Shown: positions 45,414-55,948, counted from the first letter of the stretch. The stretch is 64,000 bases of DNA from Lysobacter concretionis Ko07 = DSM 16239 (GCF_000768345.1 NZ_AVPS01000001.1:124001-188000); one strand, 5' to 3'. Translations and numbers: made by a program. Notes: a model not told the origin generated them from the letters alone.

Positions 45414-46044
45414 CAGGTATCGCCTCTGGCTGGGTGCCGGCGTGCTGGTCATCGCCGGGTGGTCGCAGGCGACGCCGCCGGTGCTGGATGATTTCGCCAC
45501 GGTGTTGCCGCAGCTGCCACCACCGTTGCGCGCGCAGCTGCAGCAGCGCGCCGCGCTGTGGTCGGGCTGGAGCGAGACCGAGCGCGGGGCCTTCAGGCAG
45601 CGCCTGGACCGGTGGGAGTCCCTGCCACGCGCAGAACGCGATGGACGCCGCGAACGCTATCTGGCCCGACAGGCCTTGCCGGCCACCGAGCGCACCCTGA
45701 TCGCCGCCGCGGCCACCCGCTACGCGGCCTTGCCGGAAGACCAGCGACAGGCGCTGCGGGAGCGCTTCGATGCGCTCGACAGCAGCGAGCGCCGCGGCTG
45801 GCTGCTCGGGCCGGTCCTGGGTGCGGACTACCCGGCGCTGCAGCCCTTGCTGGCGCAGGTGCCGGAGGCCGAGCATGCGCCGTTGCTGGCGGTCCTGCGG
45901 GCGATGAGCCCGGGCCAGCGCCGCGACCTGGCGGTACTGGTCCAGCGCACGCCACCGCAGGAGCGCGGATCGCTGCGCCGGGAACTGGTCTCGACCGCCG
46001 CCGGCAGTCGCGACCAGTGGCTGTGGAGCCGGCTGGAGCGCTGA
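45403..46044 (+). CDS. DUF3106 domain-containing exported protein
   Basis: 213 residues. The start is the ATG at 45403, with GGAGGGGG about 10 nt upstream, inside the previous gene. An N-terminal hydrophobic segment (LWLGAGVLVIAGWSQA) looks like a signal peptide. The rest is repetitive helical sequence of the LP-x-R-x-x-x-xx-RW-x-LPxxER type (RWESLPRAERDGRRERY; YAALPEDQRQALRERFDAL), the DUF3106 signature. In other proteobacteria DUF3106 genes often follow an ECF sigma factor and a membrane protein, as here. Function is unknown, probably in the envelope stress/periplasmic domain. Confidence 0.78.
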   Translation: MSCSRYRLWLGAGVLVIAGWSQATPPVLDDFATVLPQLPPPLRAQLQQRAALWSGWSETERGAFRQRLDRWESLPRAERDGRRERYLARQALPATERTLIAAAATRYAALPEDQRQALRERFDALDSSERRGWLLGPVLGADYPALQPLLAQVPEAEHAPLLAVLRAMSPGQRRDLAVLVQRTPPQERGSLRRELVSTAAGSRDQWLWSRLER

Positions 46045-46249
46045 CGCCGCCAAGCGGCTTGCGTTGGATCCATGCGGCTCCCGCCGACCGCGCTGCCGAT
46101 GCCCGCGGAAAGATGACCCGGACCTGAGACGATGGAGCGCGCGCGCCGGCATCCGCCTTCGCGGCCGGTAAGATGGCCGATCGTCGGGACCCGGCGCCAG
46201 CGCCCGACACCGGTTCGGGGCGCGGCTGCAGTTCCGGCCGGCTGTACCC

Positions 46250-47704
46250 ATGTCGTCACTCCCCAACACTGCCGCCGCAGGCCCGCTTGCGGCTTCGTCG
46301 TCCCCGCGGCTTGCCTCGGAAATCCGCCGCACCGGCCTGCTGGCCGGCCCGCTGGTGATCGGCCATCTGGCCACCGCATCGATTGGCTTTGTCGACAGCG
46401 TCATCGCCGGCCACCACGGCACCGCGACGCTGGCGGCGGTATCGGTCGGCACGGCGCTGTTCTGGCTGCCGATGATGGTGCCGATGGGCACCCTGATGTC
46501 GCTGCCGCCGGCGGTGTCGCAACTGGCGGGCAGCGGCCGCCGCGACGAGATCGGCGCGCTGTTCCGGCAGGCGCTGTGGTTGTCGCTGGCGCTGGGCCTG
46601 GCGTTGTTCGCGTTTCTCAGCGTGGTCGGCGCGGCGCTGGAGCCGATGGGCATTGCGCCGGACATCCGCCACGGCGCCCGCGGCTTCCTCGACGGCATCC
46701 GCTGGGGCGTGCCGGCGCTGACGTTCTACCTGTGCATGAGGTATCTGTGCGATGGCCTGCACTGGACCCTGCCGACCATGCTGTTCGGCTTCGGCGGCCT
46801 GCTGGTGCTGGTGCCGCTGGGCTTTGCCCTGACCTACGGCGCCTTCGGCCTGCCCGAGCGTGGCGCGGCCGGGCTGGGCATCGCGTCGGCGCTGATGATG
46901 TGGATGCAGGCGCTGGCGTTCCTGTGGTACCTGCGGCGCTCGCGCCGGCTGGCCGGGCTGGGGCTGTTCGCGCGCCGGGACGCGCCGCGGTGGGCGCCGA
47001 TCCGCGAATTGCTGGTGACCGGCCTGCCGATCGGCGTCACCGTGGCGATGGAAGGTGGGCTGTTCATCACCACCGCACTGTTGATCGGTCGCCTGGGCGA
47101 GCTGCCGGTGGCGGCGCACCAGATCGCGATCAATGTCGCCAGCCTGTGCTACATGATTCCGCTGGGTCTGGCCGAGGCGACCACGGTCCGGGTCGGGCAC
47201 GCCGTGGGTCGCGGCGATCAGGCCGGGGTGCGGCGGGCGGCCTGGGCCGGTTTCGCGATCGTGCTGGGCACCCAGGCGTTGACCGGATTGGCCCTGCTGC
47301 TGGGCAACGAGGTGGTGGTCGGCTTCTATACCGGCGATGCGCAGGTCGCGACGCTCGCCGCCGGATTGCTGCTGTATGCCGCGGCGTTCCAGTTTCCGGA
47401 CGGCATCCAGGTCATCGCCTCGGGTGCGTTGCGCGGTTTGCGCGACACCCGCGTGCCGATGCTGATCGCCGCGCTGGCGTACTGGGGCGTGGGCATGCCG
47501 CTGGGTGCGATGCTGGGTCTCGGCATTGGCGGTTTCACCACGGCCATGGGGCCGCGCGGCATGTGGCTGGGGCTGATCGCCGGCCTCACGGTGGCCTCGG
47601 TGCTGATGGCCCTGCGCTTCCTGCGTTCCAGTCGGCCCGGGCGCCTGCAGGCACTGATGCCTGCGGGTCGCACGCTGCCGGGAAAAATGCCCGGAATCGG
47701 GTGA
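46250..47704 (+). CDS. MATE-family efflux transporter
   Basis: 484 residues with about 12 membrane helices in two homologous halves (AGPLVIGHLATASIGFVDSVIAG; LFWLPMMVPMGTLMSLPPAVSQLAG; YLCMRYLCDGLHW; GLPIGVTVAMEGGLFITTALLIG). Conserved MATE features are the N-terminal PLxxGHL and a proline-kinked helix 1 (ASIGFVDSVIAGHHG). It resembles NorM-type Na+- or H+-driven exporters of cationic drugs; the substrate is unknown. About 200 bp separate it from the DUF3106 gene, with a TAAGAT -10-like box at 46168-46173, so it is likely its own unit. Confidence 0.92.
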   Translation: MSSLPNTAAAGPLAASSSPRLASEIRRTGLLAGPLVIGHLATASIGFVDSVIAGHHGTATLAAVSVGTALFWLPMMVPMGTLMSLPPAVSQLAGSGRRDEIGALFRQALWLSLALGLALFAFLSVVGAALEPMGIAPDIRHGARGFLDGIRWGVPALTFYLCMRYLCDGLHWTLPTMLFGFGGLLVLVPLGFALTYGAFGLPERGAAGLGIASALMMWMQALAFLWYLRRSRRLAGLGLFARRDAPRWAPIRELLVTGLPIGVTVAMEGGLFITTALLIGRLGELPVAAHQIAINVASLCYMIPLGLAEATTVRVGHAVGRGDQAGVRRAAWAGFAIVLGTQALTGLALLLGNEVVVGFYTGDAQVATLAAGLLLYAAAFQFPDGIQVIASGALRGLRDTRVPMLIAALAYWGVGMPLGAMLGLGIGGFTTAMGPRGMWLGLIAGLTVASVLMALRFLRSSRPGRLQALMPAGRTLPGKMPGIG

Positions 47705-47755
47705 ATCGATCCGGTCCAGCGGTTACGCTGCGTGGATCGTCATGGAGTGTCTGCA

Positions 47756-49642
47756 ATGAATCAGGTTCAGCGTCGTGGTCCCATTGCCCGTTTTTTCATC
47801 GGCCTGTGGGACGCGATGAACTTCACCCGCCGGTTGATCTTCAACCTGGTGTTTTTCACCTTGCTGTTCATCATCCTGGCCGCGATCAGCGCCGGCGACC
47901 GCACCGAGCCGCTGCTGGAGCGCACCACGCTGGTGATCGCCCCGGAAGGTACGTTGGTGGAGCAGTTCAGCGCCGATCCGGCGACGCGTTCGCTGATGAA
48001 GGCGCTGGGCTCCAAGGCCGGCGAGGTGCAGCTGCGCGACCTGGTGCGCGCGCTGGACCAGGCCCGCGACGACAAGCGCATCGAGCGCGTCGTGCTGCAA
48101 CTGGACAAGCTTGGTGGCGGCGGCATGGCCTCGCGGCGTGAGCTCGCCGCGGCGGTTGCGCGCGTGCGCGAGAGCGGCAAGCAGGTGGTGGCGTTTTCCG
48201 AGTCGATGGCGCAGTCGCAGTACCTGATCGCCGCCGAGGCCGACGAGGTCTATCTCGACCCGATGGGCGGCCTGTTGCTGGAAGGCCTAGGCCGCTACCG
48301 CCAGTACTACCGCGAAGGCCTGCAGGACAAACTCGGCGTCGACGTGCACCTGTTCAAGGTCGGCGAGTACAAGTCCGCCGCCGAGCCCTACGTGCTCGAT
48401 GCCGCCTCGCCGGAGTCGAAGGAAGCCGACCTGTTCTGGATGAACGACCTGTGGCAGCGCTACCTGGCCGACATCGGCAAGGCGCGCGGCCTCGCCCCGG
48501 CGAAGATCGCGGCCGACATCGCCGTGCTGCCGGCCGGCATCGAGGCGGTGCAGGGCGACCTGGCCCAGTACGCGCTGCAGCACGAGCTGGTCGACGGCCT
48601 GAAGACGCGCGGGGACCTGGACGACCTGCTGGTCGAGCGCGGTGTCGCCGATGCGGATGCCGACGGCGGCTTCCGCCAGGTGTCGCTGGACGGCTACCTC
48701 GCCCATCTGGACACCGCGTTGAAGCTGGCCGCCGACCGGCGCCCGCAGGTGGCGGTGGTGGTCGCGGCCGGTTCCATCACCGGTGGCGAGCAGCCGCCGG
48801 GCACGATCGGCGGCGATTCGACCTCCGCATTGCTGCGCCAGGCGCGCGACGACGACAAGGTGAAGGCGGTGGTGCTGCGGGTGAATTCGCCGGGCGGCGA
48901 GGTGTTCGCCTCCGAGCAGATCCGCCGCGAAGTGGTCGCCCTGCAGGAGGCCGGCAAGCCGGTGGTGGTGTCGATGGGCGACCTGGCCGCATCCGGCGGT
49001 TACTGGATCAGCATGAACGCCGACCGCATCTACGCCGACGCCTCGACCATCAGCGGCTCGATCGGCATCTTCGGCATGCTCCCGACCATCCCGCGCGCGC
49101 TCGACAAGATCGGCGTGCACACCGACGGCGTCGGCACCACCGCGTTTGCCGGCGCGTTCGACATCAGCCGTCCGATGGACCCGGCGGTGGGCCAGGTGAT
49201 CCAGGCGGTGATCGACAAGGGCTATCGCGACTTCATCGGCAAGGTGGCGGAGGCGCGCGGCCAGCCGGTCGAGGCCATTGACGCCGTGGCCCGCGGTCGC
49301 GTCTGGAGCGGTGCGCAGGCCAAGGAGCGCGGACTGGTCGACGAGCTGGGCAACCTGCGATCGGCGATCAGCGACGCCGCCACGCGCGTGGAGTTGGGCG
49401 AAGGCGAGTACGCGGTGACCTACGTGGAGAAGGTCGGCACGCCGTTCGAACAGTGGTTCGGCGGTTTCGCCAGCAGCCGCCTCGGCGCGTTCTGGCTGCG
49501 CGATTCCGGGTTTGCGCGCGGGCTGGTGGCGCAGGCCCTGCCGCACGCGCAGGCCGACCTGAAGCTGCTCGAAGGCGCGATCACCCCGACCGCCGGCGTG
49601 CCGGTGAAGGCGCTGGCGTACTGCTTCTGCGCCCTCGACTAG
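47756..49642 (+). CDS. sppA: Signal peptide peptidase SppA, 67-kDa type
   Basis: 628 residues from the ATG at 47756 (GGAG 8 nt upstream). SppA is a membrane-anchored serine-lysine protease that degrades cleaved signal peptides. It has the double-domain form: N-terminal anchor (LIFNLVFFTLLFIILAAIS, about 27-45), first domain with the general-base Lys206 (KVGEYKSAAEPYV), and second with nucleophile Ser413 (GDLAASGGYWIS). These correspond in place to E. coli Lys209 and Ser409. A terminator follows 20 bp after the stop. Confidence 0.95.
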   Translation: MNQVQRRGPIARFFIGLWDAMNFTRRLIFNLVFFTLLFIILAAISAGDRTEPLLERTTLVIAPEGTLVEQFSADPATRSLMKALGSKAGEVQLRDLVRALDQARDDKRIERVVLQLDKLGGGGMASRRELAAAVARVRESGKQVVAFSESMAQSQYLIAAEADEVYLDPMGGLLLEGLGRYRQYYREGLQDKLGVDVHLFKVGEYKSAAEPYVLDAASPESKEADLFWMNDLWQRYLADIGKARGLAPAKIAADIAVLPAGIEAVQGDLAQYALQHELVDGLKTRGDLDDLLVERGVADADADGGFRQVSLDGYLAHLDTALKLAADRRPQVAVVVAAGSITGGEQPPGTIGGDSTSALLRQARDDDKVKAVVLRVNSPGGEVFASEQIRREVVALQEAGKPVVVSMGDLAASGGYWISMNADRIYADASTISGSIGIFGMLPTIPRALDKIGVHTDGVGTTAFAGAFDISRPMDPAVGQVIQAVIDKGYRDFIGKVAEARGQPVEAIDAVARGRVWSGAQAKERGLVDELGNLRSAISDAATRVELGEGEYAVTYVEKVGTPFEQWFGGFASSRLGAFWLRDSGFARGLVAQALPHAQADLKLLEGAITPTAGVPVKALAYCFCALD

Positions 49643-49661
49643 GCTTCGGCAACACCCGACC

Positions 49662-49692
49662 GACAACGCCCGGCTTCTGGCCGGGCGTTGTC
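49662..49692. terminator. Hairpin terminator after sppA
   Basis: A perfect 13-bp stem (GACAACGCCCGGC / GCCGGGCGTTGTC) with loop TTCTG, 20 bp past the stop. Only a weak T-rich tail follows. It also faces the convergent lipoprotein gene. Confidence 0.75.
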
Positions 49693-49787
49693 GTTGGTGG
49701 AGTTGACGTACTGGCTGTCGGCCGCTGTGGGCGAGCTGCCGGGGACGGGCCGCTGTGGACCGGCTGCTGTGAACCGGCCGTCGCCGG

Positions 49788-50018
49788 TCAGCCGCCCGCC
49801 TCCTCGATCGCCGCGCGCTGCGCCTCGGCCGCCTGCTTGCCGGCGTCCTCGACGGCCCGTGCCTTGTCCAGCGGCTGCTGGATCGCATCGCGCAATTGCG
49901 TATGCCCCGCCTGCGGCTCCGGCGGCTGCTCCGGATCGGGCATCGACGGCTTGTCGCAGGCCGCCATAGCCACCAGCGCGAGGCCGGCAATCGTGCAGAA
50001 CAACAGCTTTCGCAGCAT
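49788..50018 (-). CDS. Small lipoprotein of unknown function
   Basis: 76 residues. MLRKLLFCTIAGLALVAMAAC is a lipoprotein signal with lipobox VAMAAC, so the mature protein begins at Cys21 and should be lipid-anchored in the envelope. The rest is Pro/Glu-rich then helical (LRDAIQQPLDKARAVEDAGKQAAEAQRAAIEEAGG), likely a short coiled coil. No family is recognised. It is convergent with sppA and divergent from the SDR gene. Confidence 0.75.
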   Translation of the reverse strand: MLRKLLFCTIAGLALVAMAACDKPSMPDPEQPPEPQAGHTQLRDAIQQPLDKARAVEDAGKQAAEAQRAAIEEAGG

Positions 50019-50097
50019 CCCGGCATCCTCGTGGTGGTCCGGCCGCTATGCTACCGCGGTCGTGTAGATGTCACGCGAGACGATCACAGGAGCGCAC

Positions 50098-50877
50098 ATG
50101 GACCCCAAACGTTGGCGGCTGGACGGACAGCTGGCCCTGGTCACCGGCGGCAGCGCCGGGATTGGCCGCGCGATCGCGCGGGAGCTGCTGGGCCTGGGCG
50201 CCGACGTGCTGCTGGCGGCACGCGACAGTGCCGGCCTGGACGATGCACGCAATGAATTGCTCGAAGACTTCCCGCAGCGCGACATCCAGGTCTTCGCCGC
50301 CGACATCGGCATCGAGGAGCAACGCCGCGAACTGCTCGACTGGGTCGAGGACGAAGGCGATGGCGGCCTGCACATCCTCGTCAACAACGCCGGCGCCAAT
50401 GTCAGCAGGCTCGCCGGCGACTACGCCGACGACGAGTGGCGCGCGATCTTCGAAGTGAATGTATTCGCCGCCTTCGAACTGTCGCGCTACCTGCACCCGC
50501 TGCTGACCCGCCACGCCGCCTCCAGCATCGTCAACGTCGGCAGCGTGTCCGGCCTGACCCACGTGCGCACCGGCGCGCCCTACGGCATGAGCAAGGCCGC
50601 GATGCACCAGATGACCCGCAACCTGGCGGTGGAGTGGGCCGAAGACGGCATCCGCGTCAACGCCGTCGCTCCGTGGTACATCCGCACCCGCCGCACCTCC
50701 GGCGCCCTGGCCGACCCCGACTACCTCGACGAAGTGCTGCTGCGCACCCCGCTGGGCCGCATCGGCGAACCCGAGGAAGTCGCCGCCGCCGTCGCCTTCC
50801 TGTGCCTGCCCGCCGCCAGCTACGTCACCGGCGAATGCATCGCCGTGGATGGCGGGTTTCTGCGTTACGGGTTCTGA
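50098..50877 (+). CDS. SDR-family oxidoreductase (tropinone reductase-like)
   Basis: 259 residues, a classical short-chain dehydrogenase/reductase. It has the cofactor loop TGGSAGIG (16-23), NNAG (96-99), and a catalytic Ser in NVGSVSG (about 149-151) with Tyr162-x-x-x-Lys166 in YGMSK. The C-terminal [20 protein letters not shown] is typical of tropinone reductase-like/3-oxoacyl-ACP reductase-like SDRs. AARDS after strand 2 suggests NADPH preference. CAGGAG precedes the ATG at 50098. The substrate is unknown; it ends 3 bp before the convergent lrp-like gene. Confidence 0.92.
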   Translation: MDPKRWRLDGQLALVTGGSAGIGRAIARELLGLGADVLLAARDSAGLDDARNELLEDFPQRDIQVFAADIGIEEQRRELLDWVEDEGDGGLHILVNNAGANVSRLAGDYADDEWRAIFEVNVFAAFELSRYLHPLLTRHAASSIVNVGSVSGLTHVRTGAPYGMSKAAMHQMTRNLAVEWAEDGIRVNAVAPWYIRTRRTSGALADPDYLDEVLLRTPLGRIGEPEEVAAAVAFLCLPAASYVTGECIAVDGGFLRYGF

Positions 50878-50880
50878 CGA

Positions 50881-51360
50881 TCACCCCGCGATCGGCAAAC
50901 TCAGCGTCTCCTTGACCTCTTCCATCACGATGTAGCTCTTGGAGTCGCGCACGTTCGGCATCGTCAGCAGGGTGTTGCCGAGCAGTTTCCGGTACGACGC
51001 CATCTCGGAGATGCGGGCCTTGATCAGGTAGTCGAAGTCGCCGGAGACGAGGTGGCACTCCAGCACGTTGGGCAGGCGCAGGGCGGCGTTGCGGAATTCC
51101 TCGAAGATGTCGCCGGACTTGTAGGCCAGGCTGATCTCGACGAACACCAGCAGGCCGGCGCCGACCAGCTGCGGGTCGAGGCGGGCATGGTAGCCGGTGA
51201 TGACGCCGTCGCGCTCCAGCCGGCGCACGCGCTCGGTGCAGGGGCTGGTGGACAGGCCGACGCGTTCACCCAGCTCGGTGAAGGAGATCCGGCCCTCCTG
51301 CTGCAGCACGCGCAGGATCTTCCGGTCGATTTTATCGAGTTCCCGCGAGTGGGCGGCCAT
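50881..51360 (-). CDS. Lrp/AsnC-family regulator, probable regulator of dadA-alr
   Basis: 159 residues from the ATG at 51360 (CAGGA upstream); the open frame extends further but without family sequence. The N-terminal helix-turn-helix ([47 protein letters not shown]) and C-terminal RAM ligand domain ([30 protein letters not shown]) are full. It is divergent from dadA, as for DadR/Lrp, which control alanine catabolism in Pseudomonas and Xanthomonas. D- or L-alanine response is therefore likely, by analogy. Confidence 0.93.
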   Translation of the reverse strand: MAAHSRELDKIDRKILRVLQQEGRISFTELGERVGLSTSPCTERVRRLERDGVITGYHARLDPQLVGAGLLVFVEISLAYKSGDIFEEFRNAALRLPNVLECHLVSGDFDYLIKARISEMASYRKLLGNTLLTMPNVRDSKSYIVMEEVKETLSLPIAG

Positions 51361-51507
51361 GTGCGTCCTGTGGTTTGCATGTTTGGCAGTGATTTTGCCT
51401 GCAATGGCGGCCAAATGCCGGAAACAAGATCGCGCGATCGTTCCTATACTTCCGTCACTGATGTTCCCGCGACCCATTCGCGGGGAATCCACTGGATGGC
51501 GGGCGTG
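51361..51507. promoter_or_regulatory. lrp/dadA divergent control region with candidate Lrp site
   Basis: This gap between divergent genes holds CAGTGATTTTGCCTG (51387-51401), which fits the E. coli Lrp consensus at 11 of 15 positions. It also has a perfect palindrome GATCGCGCGATC (51428-51439) and TATACT (51445-51450) as the -10 for dadA. The -35 region is poor, as expected for an activated promoter. The Lrp link is inferred from position and resemblance. Confidence 0.5.
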
Positions 51508-52793
51508 ATGCGGGTACTGGTACTGGGCAGTGGTGTGATTGGCGTGTGCAGCGCGTGGTATCTGGCGCAGGCGGGGTTCGAGGTGACCGTGGTCGACCGC
51601 CAGCCGGCGCCCGGGATGGAAACCAGTTTCGCCAATGCCGGCCAGGTATCGCCCGGCTATGCCTCGCCGTGGGCCGCGCCGGGGATCCCGTTGAAGGCGT
51701 TGAAATGGTTGTTTTCGCGCCACGCGCCGCTGGCGATCAAGCCGGGCCTGGACCCGAAGCAGTACCTGTGGATGTTGCAGATGTTGCGCAACTGCACCGC
51801 CGGGCGCTATGCGGTCAACAAGGCGCGGATGGTGCGCCTGTCGGAGTACAGCCGCGATTGCCTGGACGAGCTGCGGGCGCAGACCGGGCTGGAGTACGAG
51901 GACCGGCAACTGGGCACGGTGCAGCTGTTCCGCACCCAGTCGCAGCTGGACGACGCGGCGAAGGACATCGCGGTGCTGGACCACTACGGCGTGCCGTACG
52001 AACTGCTCGACCGTGCCGGCATCGTCCGCGCCGAGCCGGCCCTGGCGGGCGTGGTCGACACGCTGACCGGTGCGCTGCGGCTGCCGCACGACGAGACCGG
52101 CGATTGCGAGCTGTTCACCCGCCGGCTGGCCGAGCGCGCGCAGGCGGCGGGGGTCGAGTTCCGTTTCGGTGCCACGGTCGAGCGGCTGGAGAATGCGGGC
52201 GGCCGCATCAGCGCGGTGAGCATCGACGGCCGGCTCGAACGGGCGGATCACTACGTGCTCGCGCTGGGCAGCTACACGCCGCAACTGCTGGAGCCGCTGG
52301 GCATCCGCCTGCCGGTGTATCCGCTGAAGGGCTACTCGCTGACGCTGCCGATCACCGACCCGGCGATGGCGCCGACTTCGACGATCCTCGACGAGAGCTA
52401 CAAGGTCGCGGTCACCCGCTTCGATGATCGCATCCGGGTCGGCGGCATGGCGGAGGTCTCGGGGTTCGACCTGTCGTTGAACCCGCGCCGTCGGGAGACG
52501 CTGGAAAAGGTCGTCAACGATCTATACCCGCACGGCGGCGATCTGGCGCGCGCCGAGTTCTGGACCGGTCTGCGCCCGGCGACCCCGGACGGCACGCCGG
52601 TGGTCGGCGCGACCGGCTTCGACAACCTGTTCCTCAACACCGGCCACGGCACCCTGGGCTGGACCATGGCCTGCGGTTCGGGCCGGTATCTGGCCGACCT
52701 GATGGCCGGGCAGACGCCGCAGATCAGCAGCGAAGGTCTGGACATCTCGCGCTACGGCCGCCGTGCCGGCAACCGTCCGGAGGGCCGTGCCTG

Positions 52794-52794
<1 letters not shown>
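51508..52794 (+). CDS. dadA: D-amino acid dehydrogenase, small subunit (DadA)
   Basis: 428 residues from the ATG at 51508 ([20 protein letters not shown]); an in-frame ATG 12 bp upstream is possible. DadA is a membrane-associated flavoprotein that oxidises D-alanine to pyruvate and ammonia, feeding electrons to quinone. The FAD motif GSGVIG (7-12), the family's [21 protein letters not shown], and C-terminal [39 protein letters not shown] are all present. It overlaps alr by one base (TGATG), so the pair converts L-alanine to D-alanine to pyruvate. Confidence 0.96.
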
Positions 52795-53891
<1,097 letters not shown>

Positions 53892-53902
53892 CGCTGCCGG
53901 GA

Positions 53903-54559
53903 CTACTCCGCGGCCTGCTGTGGGCCGCAGTCGCTGGCGCGGATGACGGCCTCGATCCGCTCCAGTTCCACCCGGGTCGCGGCCGGATCCTCGGCACGAC
54001 CGAACAGCAGCATCGCCCGGGTGTCGCGCAGATGCTGCCGCCAGCGTTCGCAGAGCTGCGGCTCGGGCACCGGCGTGCAGGTGTCGCGGACCTTCTCGCA
54101 GGCTGCGCCCGCGCCGCGGGACGGATCGCCATCCACGCCGATGGTGCGCAACGGCGCGCAGCGCTCGGCCGGGGTCGGGTCGTCGCTGAGGTAGTCGTCG
54201 CGGTTCCAGGTGCGGCAGGCGAACAGCGGCGGCGGTGGCAGCAGCTCGATTGGCGCATTGCCGGATTCGGTATCGCCGGCTGTGGACTTATCCGGTTCGG
54301 CGGGTGCTGAAGCCGGCACGACCGGAACGACCTCGACGGCACGGGGCGGCGGAACATAGGGCTGCGAGGGCGGCCGGACCGTCTCGATCACCCGGCGTTG
54401 CTGCTGGCTGCCCTGGGGACAGGGGACATCGTTCTGCACGCTGACGGTGCCGTCGGCAGCGGTGCAGCGGTAGATGACGACCGAGTCCTGCGCGGCGCCG
54501 ACGTCGGCCAGGCCACACAGCAGCCAGCCACACAACAGCAATGCGGGCGCGCGGCGCAT
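53903..54559 (-). CDS. DUF4124-type exported protein, second of an overlapping pair
   Basis: 218 residues from the ATG at 54559, which overlaps the stop of the preceding gene by one base (TGATG). A signal peptide (APALLLCGWLLCGLADVGAAQ) is followed by the DUF4124 motif VIYRCTAADGTVSVQNDVPCPQGSQQQRRVIE, then a Pro-rich spacer. A Cys-rich C-terminal half (FACRTWNRDDYLSDDPTPAERC; CEKVRDTC; LCERWRQHL) follows. The pattern suggests a disulfide-bonded periplasmic protein. Function unknown. Confidence 0.8.
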   Translation of the reverse strand: MRRAPALLLCGWLLCGLADVGAAQDSVVIYRCTAADGTVSVQNDVPCPQGSQQQRRVIETVRPPSQPYVPPPRAVEVVPVVPASAPAEPDKSTAGDTESGNAPIELLPPPPLFACRTWNRDDYLSDDPTPAERCAPLRTIGVDGDPSRGAGAACEKVRDTCTPVPEPQLCERWRQHLRDTRAMLLFGRAEDPAATRVELERIEAVIRASDCGPQQAAE

Positions 54560-55320
54560 CAGTAGTCCGCGCAGTCGCTGGCGAGGCGTGCGTCGATATT
54601 GCGCTGCTCCGCATCGATGCCTTTGCGCTCGCTCTGCATGGCGCTGTTGTAGCGGCGGTCCAGCTCCCAGCGCCGGTCGCTCAGGCGGGTGCAGACCTCC
54701 TGCTGCGGCAATCGTTCGCATCGGTCGCTGATCCAGCTGCCCAGGATCGGAACGATGCCGCCGCCCATCGGGAGCCGCGCGGGGATGCCGGGATCGGCAG
54801 GCGGACTCGGTGCCGGGCGGCCGACGTTGCCGAACATCAGGCCCGCGCCCGTCTGTCTGGCCGGCCGCACCGGCGGAATGCCCGGGTGTCCGCCGTGATG
54901 ACCGCCATGGCCGGTGCCCGGGCCGACGGGATAGCCGAGTGTCCACAGCGGCACCCAGCGCGGGTTCCCGGCCGGGGTGTCGCTGGTGTAGCGCTCCCCG
55001 TCGGGGGTGACGCATTCGTAGACCGGCTGCGGTGGATTGCGGAAAACGACGACGGTCGTGGGCTGGGCTGGCGCAGCGGGTGTCGGTTTCGGCGGCGCGG
55101 TCACCGGTGCCGGGCGTGGTGGCGGGTCGCGTGGCCGGATCATGTCGATGGTCTGCTGGTGCTGCCCCTTCGCGCAGGGGGTGTCGCGCAGGGCAACCTG
55201 TCCGCGTGCATCGGTGCAGCGGTAGATCGTGACCTCATCGGCATGGGCAAGGTTGCCGGTCATCGCCAGCAGCATTCCGGCAATGGTGGGCAACAGGGCG
55301 CGGGCGAGGCGGGACGGCAT
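54559..55320 (-). CDS. DUF4124-type exported protein, first of an overlapping pair
   Basis: 253 residues. A signal peptide (MPSRLARALLPTIAGMLLAMTGNLAHA) precedes TIYRCTDARGQVALRDTPCAKGQHQQTIDMIRP, close to the start of its neighbour, so the two are tandem paralogues in their N-terminal domain. A long Pro-rich linker and a middle domain (YECVTPDGERYTSDTPAGNPRWVPLWTLGYP), Gly/His-rich loop (GHGGHHGGHPG) and a helical C-terminus with Cys pairs (CERLPQQEVC) follow. Exported, function unknown. Confidence 0.8.
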   Translation of the reverse strand: MPSRLARALLPTIAGMLLAMTGNLAHADEVTIYRCTDARGQVALRDTPCAKGQHQQTIDMIRPRDPPPRPAPVTAPPKPTPAAPAQPTTVVVFRNPPQPVYECVTPDGERYTSDTPAGNPRWVPLWTLGYPVGPGTGHGGHHGGHPGIPPVRPARQTGAGLMFGNVGRPAPSPPADPGIPARLPMGGGIVPILGSWISDRCERLPQQEVCTRLSDRRWELDRRYNSAMQSERKGIDAEQRNIDARLASDCADY

Positions 55321-55384
55321 GCGCGTATCTTGCGCTGTTTCAGGAGTGAGGGTTCAGACGTGCCGCTGTGCGCTTGTCTGCGGT

Positions 55385-55948
55385 TCAAGCGCGAAGGGTA
55401 TCGCCGCTGCGGGCATCACGGATGGCGGTCGGCGCGGTCAGGCCACCGGTTTCCCCTTCGACGATGGCGTCGATCCGGGCCAGCAACGCGGGGTCGAGCG
55501 CGTCGCGGTGGAAGGCGGGCGGCTGCCCGGCCAGGTTCGCGCTGGTGGACACCAGCGGCCCGCCGAACGCGTTGCACAGCGCGACGACCTGCGGGTGCGC
55601 GCTGACCCGCACGGCCACGCTGTCGTGAGCGCCGGTGATCGTGGGCGGTACCCGAGGCGTCGCCGGGATGACCCAGGTGTTCGGGCCTGGCCAGCTGGCC
55701 AGCACCGCATCGCGGCGACCGGCCGGCAGGGCCTCCCAGTCGAGCAGGCCGTCCAATTGCGCAAGGCTTCCCGCGATCAGGATCAATCCCTTGTCTGCCG
55801 GTCGTTGCTTGATGTCGAGCAGGCGCAGGACTGCCGCCTCGTTGAACGGGTCGCAGCCCAGGCCCCAGACCGCTTCGGTCGGGTAGGCGATCACGCCGCC
55901 GTTGCTAAGGGCAGTGGCGGCGGCGGCGAGGTCAGGGGTCAAAGGCAT
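55385..55948 (-). CDS. tsaC: L-threonylcarbamoyladenylate synthase TsaC (Sua5/YciO/YrdC)
   Basis: 187 residues, the short (TsaC/YrdC) form without the Sua5 C-terminal domain. It makes threonylcarbamoyl-AMP from Thr, bicarbonate and ATP for t6A37 of tRNA. GGVIAYPTEAVWGLGCDP (about 18-35), KQRPADKGLILIAG (substrate KxR...KP-like), SWPGPNTWVIPA, VAVRVSAHP and VSTSANLAG are diagnostic. It belongs to the conserved dprA-smg-topA-yrdC neighbourhood, but a 350-bp repeat-filled gap lies between it and topA. Confidence 0.95.
   Translation of the reverse strand: MPLTPDLAAAATALSNGGVIAYPTEAVWGLGCDPFNEAAVLRLLDIKQRPADKGLILIAGSLAQLDGLLDWEALPAGRRDAVLASWPGPNTWVIPATPRVPPTITGAHDSVAVRVSAHPQVVALCNAFGGPLVSTSANLAGQPPAFHRDALDPALLARIDAIVEGETGGLTAPTAIRDARSGDTLRA

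Noticed and set aside
53903-55015. Single long frame covering both DUF4124 genes on the minus strand
   Set aside because: Its first third is out of frame with the upstream DUF4124 gene, which has a signal peptide and family motif; the true start is the ATG at 54559.
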